NCBI RefSeq assembly: GCF_016808095.1
Contig: NC_068973.1
Location: 31,862,077 to 31,926,076, forward strand
DNA: 64,000 nucleotides
Reading direction: 5' to 3'
Source: Vigna angularis
Taxonomy: Eukaryota; Streptophyta; Magnoliopsida; Fabales; Fabaceae
The stretch's first letter is position 1. Each line of letters begins with the position of its first letter. The notes beneath the pieces were generated by a model. It ran no database searches. It was given only the letters and a program-made list of their open reading frames with translations, and had not been told where the DNA came from. Position numbers and translations under genes: made by a program. Positions 61,046 to 64,000 of this stretch are shown here, piece after piece.

Positions 61046-61615
61046 CTACAAGGCAACAACGGTTTCGCCTTTGGTACTTCTAACTTGAGACCCAGAAGGC
61101 GTAGCTGTAGCTGCAACTTGTTTCTTTGATGCCACACCACACTTATTATTATCCTTTCGCTCATCCTGCTTCATCTGTTTTTCTCGGCATTCTGAACTGC
61201 AGAAAGCACTGTCACCTCTGCAATTTTCATTTTCAAGTTTTCAGCTAATATACAACGATAAAAATTGCATAGATAGCAACAAAGGAGAAATTACCCACTT
61301 GTACATGTAGATGTCACGACCAGGAACTAAACGGCGTTTGCAGAGAAAGCAAACGCGCAAAAACTCAGGGGTGTGTGCGGAATCTTCCGAATGCCTTCTA
61401 TGGTTTCTGGGTGAAACCAAGGCCCAAACCCGGCTCTGATCTAAGCCGTTCGACCCAACTGGCGGTGGGTGCTTCGTCCATGGGTCCGGCCCAAGTCCTC
61501 CCTTGACGGGGTTGTTTTGGTCATCGTCGTCCAAGGTTGTGTTGAGATCGAAGGTTATCTCTGACATGCTGGTAGTTCTCTTCATTGGAGGACGAGGTCT
61601 CTTCCCTAACAACAT
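61046..61615 (-). CDS. FLZ-type zinc-finger protein
   Basis: Two exons, 61615-61299 and 61217-61046, with an 81-bp intron (donor AA|GTGGGT, acceptor TTGCAG). The product is 162 residues. The FLZ domain (formerly DUF581) spans about residues 90-125 and crosses the intron: FLRVCFLCKRRLVPG, then DIYMYKGDSAFCSSECREKQ, with the four spaced Cys of the family (CxxC and CxxxC). FLZ proteins are plant-specific adaptors that bind SnRK1 kinase subunits and act in energy and stress signalling (family knowledge). The N-terminal half (KRPRPPMKRTTSMSEITFDL) is low in structure and holds basic and Ser/Thr-rich motifs. The start is the ATG of MLLGKRPRPP; upstream in-frame Met codons lack FLZ-family similarity. 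The specific FLZ member is not assigned. Confidence 0.93.
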
Positions 61616-64000
61616 CTTGTAATTATTATTATTACTACTATAAGTTTTTTTTTTTTGTCTTTGTGGGTTTAGAAAATTGGGATACTGTGTAACTGAGTGG
61701 AAGAGGGGGGAGAGAAGTAAGAAAGGGTATGGGAGCAGGTTACAAGTAGGTGGAGAGGAAAACGGCGAGGCTTGGGGAGATGAATAAAACAAGAACCTAA
61801 AACCGAGGAGTGAATCTGGGCCGTTGATGATGGGTGTGATGTTCATCATTAACGAGAAATGAAATCTCACGTCAACCTTTCCTTTTCAGTTGCCATCATT
61901 TAATTTTATGATTGAAGTTGTGTTATTAACAATTTTTCCCTTTTTTTAAATGCAAATTGTAATGGGAACTTAGGATACTTTCGAGTCTCCCAAAAAAAAA
62001 ATCACTCAGGACGAGTTTCATTGGCCACTCAAATTTCACATCATTGTATGAAAGATTGGGATCCACTGCATTTAGTGGTAACTCCGTACTTTCTAAATCT
62101 CAGTTATGCCCTTCCTTTTCCCCTGACCAAAATTTATCTCCTTCAGACTGTTGCCACTCCCATGAATTACTTCTAACTTCATTGAAATTTTAAATGTTTC
62201 TTGAGGTCATTATTGAAATTTTGTATGTATTGTTATACTCTGTGTGGCGGAGTATGTCTTGTTTATTCAATTTGTTTAAGATCTTCGACTCATCACGTTA
62301 GTTTCTTACCATTCAAACCTGTTATAGTTTACTCCTACATTAAAAAAAACACAACTTATGCAACAAAAGAAATCACTAGGTAATGAATATTTAAAATTTA
62401 AGTAACATATTTAATATAATTATTTTCATGTTAATATAATTTACTTTACTAATATGTTGTTTTCCGCAAATAAAAGTAAATTTGAATCTCCTAACTAAAA
62501 TCTTGATTTAATAAAAAATAAAGCAATAAAAAGATACTTATAAAAGAAATATTTTCTCTGGTGTTGTTATATTTGTGGATGATAAAAAAATCTATGTCCG
62601 CTGAGAAGTAGTTTGTAACTATAGATACTTATTACCCACATGGATAATGGATATTTTAATATCAATTTATAAATAGATCAGATATAAGGATTATACTTTT
62701 TTACTCATGGAAATCCATTATCAAAAAAATAAAAATAATAATTTAATTTAATTTAGAATAAAATTAATTTATATTTTATTAGACTAAATTTAATTAAAAT
62801 TAAATTTTAATTTATATTAAATTTTATATTTTTTTAATTTTATTTTAAAAATATTTAAAAAATATATATTTTAATATTCACGGGTTTTTATAGATATTTG
62901 CAAGTTTTAAAATACTCATAAAATTTTCTGAAACAAATATTTACACAAATAGCAAGTCGATTGCATATTGAATTTTCATTTTATAGATTAAATTATAAAT
63001 AGATATTATTTATATTAGACTCGACTAGTTGTCATCCCTACATTGCTAAATTTTAGAGTCAAAGATATTATTCATCATTGTAAAATTGTTGAGCTTACAT
63101 TGTAGAAAAGACAGAGAGGAAGAGTGTCTCTGCATTTATTTTGTTTTGTGTTCTATTTGCATAGAGTTGAGTGAGACATGAGAAGGTATCAAAAGTGGAG
63201 AATCTAATTGGTGGGTGATGGATCCAAAAACAGTAAAATGAGGCATCTTTAGTTGCAACCATTAATTTTGGGGTGAAAATATCAAAGATTACTTTGGGAG
63301 CCGGATGTAGATAATAATGGAGAATCAACTCATGTGAGATCAATCAATGGCTTAAGTTTGAGTTTTGGATGTGTATTGTTGTTAAATGCTTTCAGGGATA
63401 GTTTTATTATTTATAATGATCCTACTCGAATCTCGCAAACTCGCCAATTAAGGATATTTGTGCTTTTTCTAACTTTCTTGTTTCATAAGTTTTTCTTTTC
63501 TTTTTGCATATTGGTCCCTATAGAGGATGTGAATTGCTTTTAGGATGAATTGTTACCATAATGATGATCACTGTTTCATACACATATCCATCAAAGTAGA
63601 TAAAAAGAAAATTACACATAAAGAGACGCGGAGGTTGTCGCGGAAATCATAATAAAAAGTGATTTTCTAGTTATGAGTGGTTCATCTGTTAGGTCCTCCA
63701 TCTATAAATAAAGAAACTCATGATAATCAACAACTCTTTTAAATACTCTTGTTTTGTTTAATGTTTAAATACACTTTGAACTACAAAAAAATAAAAATAG
63801 GTGAAAAAATGAACATTTTTTTAATATTGACATGAAGGTATGGATCTTTATGTTATAAATGATTAATAAAATATTTTCTACATTAGCTATTCTAAAAGTC
63901 GATTTAGAAAATAATTTATAAACTTGTTCCTTATACTTAATATAGACTTTGAAGTTTTTTAATATTTTTTAAAAATTATATTACACTTACAACATCACAA
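61616..64000. other. FLZ promoter region and intergenic DNA
   Basis: A pyrimidine-rich leader (minus strand) lies at 61690-61780 next to the FLZ start. Beyond this the DNA is AT-rich with no supported gene or element to the window end. Confidence 0.45.

Noticed and set aside
61299..61302. Alternative FLZ donor sites four to six bases downstream
   Set aside because: They put a stop codon immediately into exon 2; only AA|GTGGGT restores the FLZ domain.

Overview
The window is nuclear DNA of a flowering plant, most likely a legume of the Phaseoleae (Vigna or Phaseolus type). This is inferred from AT-rich intergenic DNA, long (TA)n tracts, many-exon genes with GT-AG introns, and legume-style transposon ends. 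The species cannot be fixed from the sequence alone. Three host genes can be supported. (1) A MnmE/TrmE-type tRNA-modification GTPase lies on the plus strand at 3488-7177 (8 exons, 545 codons). (2) A homomeric, multidomain acetyl-CoA carboxylase (ACC1 type) lies on the minus strand at 23717-9777. I resolved 31 coding exons that join in frame to 2260 codons, plus a 5'-UTR exon and UTR intron. (3) A small FLZ zinc-finger protein lies on the minus strand at 61615-61046 (2 exons, 162 codons). The first two converge on a 2.6-kb intergenic spacer.

From about 24.9 to 60 kb the window is a transposon-rich desert. In order it holds: AT-rich DNA; a decayed tandem array with a ~185-bp unit (28.5-29.35 kb); a probable small non-autonomous DNA element (31.2-32.5 kb); a 2.5-kb Mutator-like element with long terminal inverted repeats and an exact 9-bp target duplication (35.89-38.42 kb); an unassigned element with ACGTCTGAAA-type subterminal repeats (39.4-41.0 kb); a second Mutator-like end beside gene-like GC-rich DNA (41.0-42.1 kb); a chimeric, broken CACTA element (43.78-49.16 kb); and an apparently full-length CACTA element (49.359-58.795 kb) inserted in the reverse-transcriptase region of a decayed Ty1/copia retrotransposon.

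The 9.4-kb CACTA element is the most striking object. It has a 3-bp target duplication (TGT) and dense arrays of palindromic CCTCGGTT...AACCGAGG subterminal repeats. It carries an uninterrupted 1068-codon TNP2 transposase, and just downstream on the same strand an 11-exon gene whose exons join in frame to 722 codons. That gene ends in a Ulp1/C48-like domain with recognisable His and Cys positions but no Asp where one is usual. Its right terminus reads CACAA instead of CACTA. The neighbouring 5.4-kb element shares its right half with this family but has a left half of another CACTA family, and the transposase is fused to a Transposase_24-like gene at a short microhomology.
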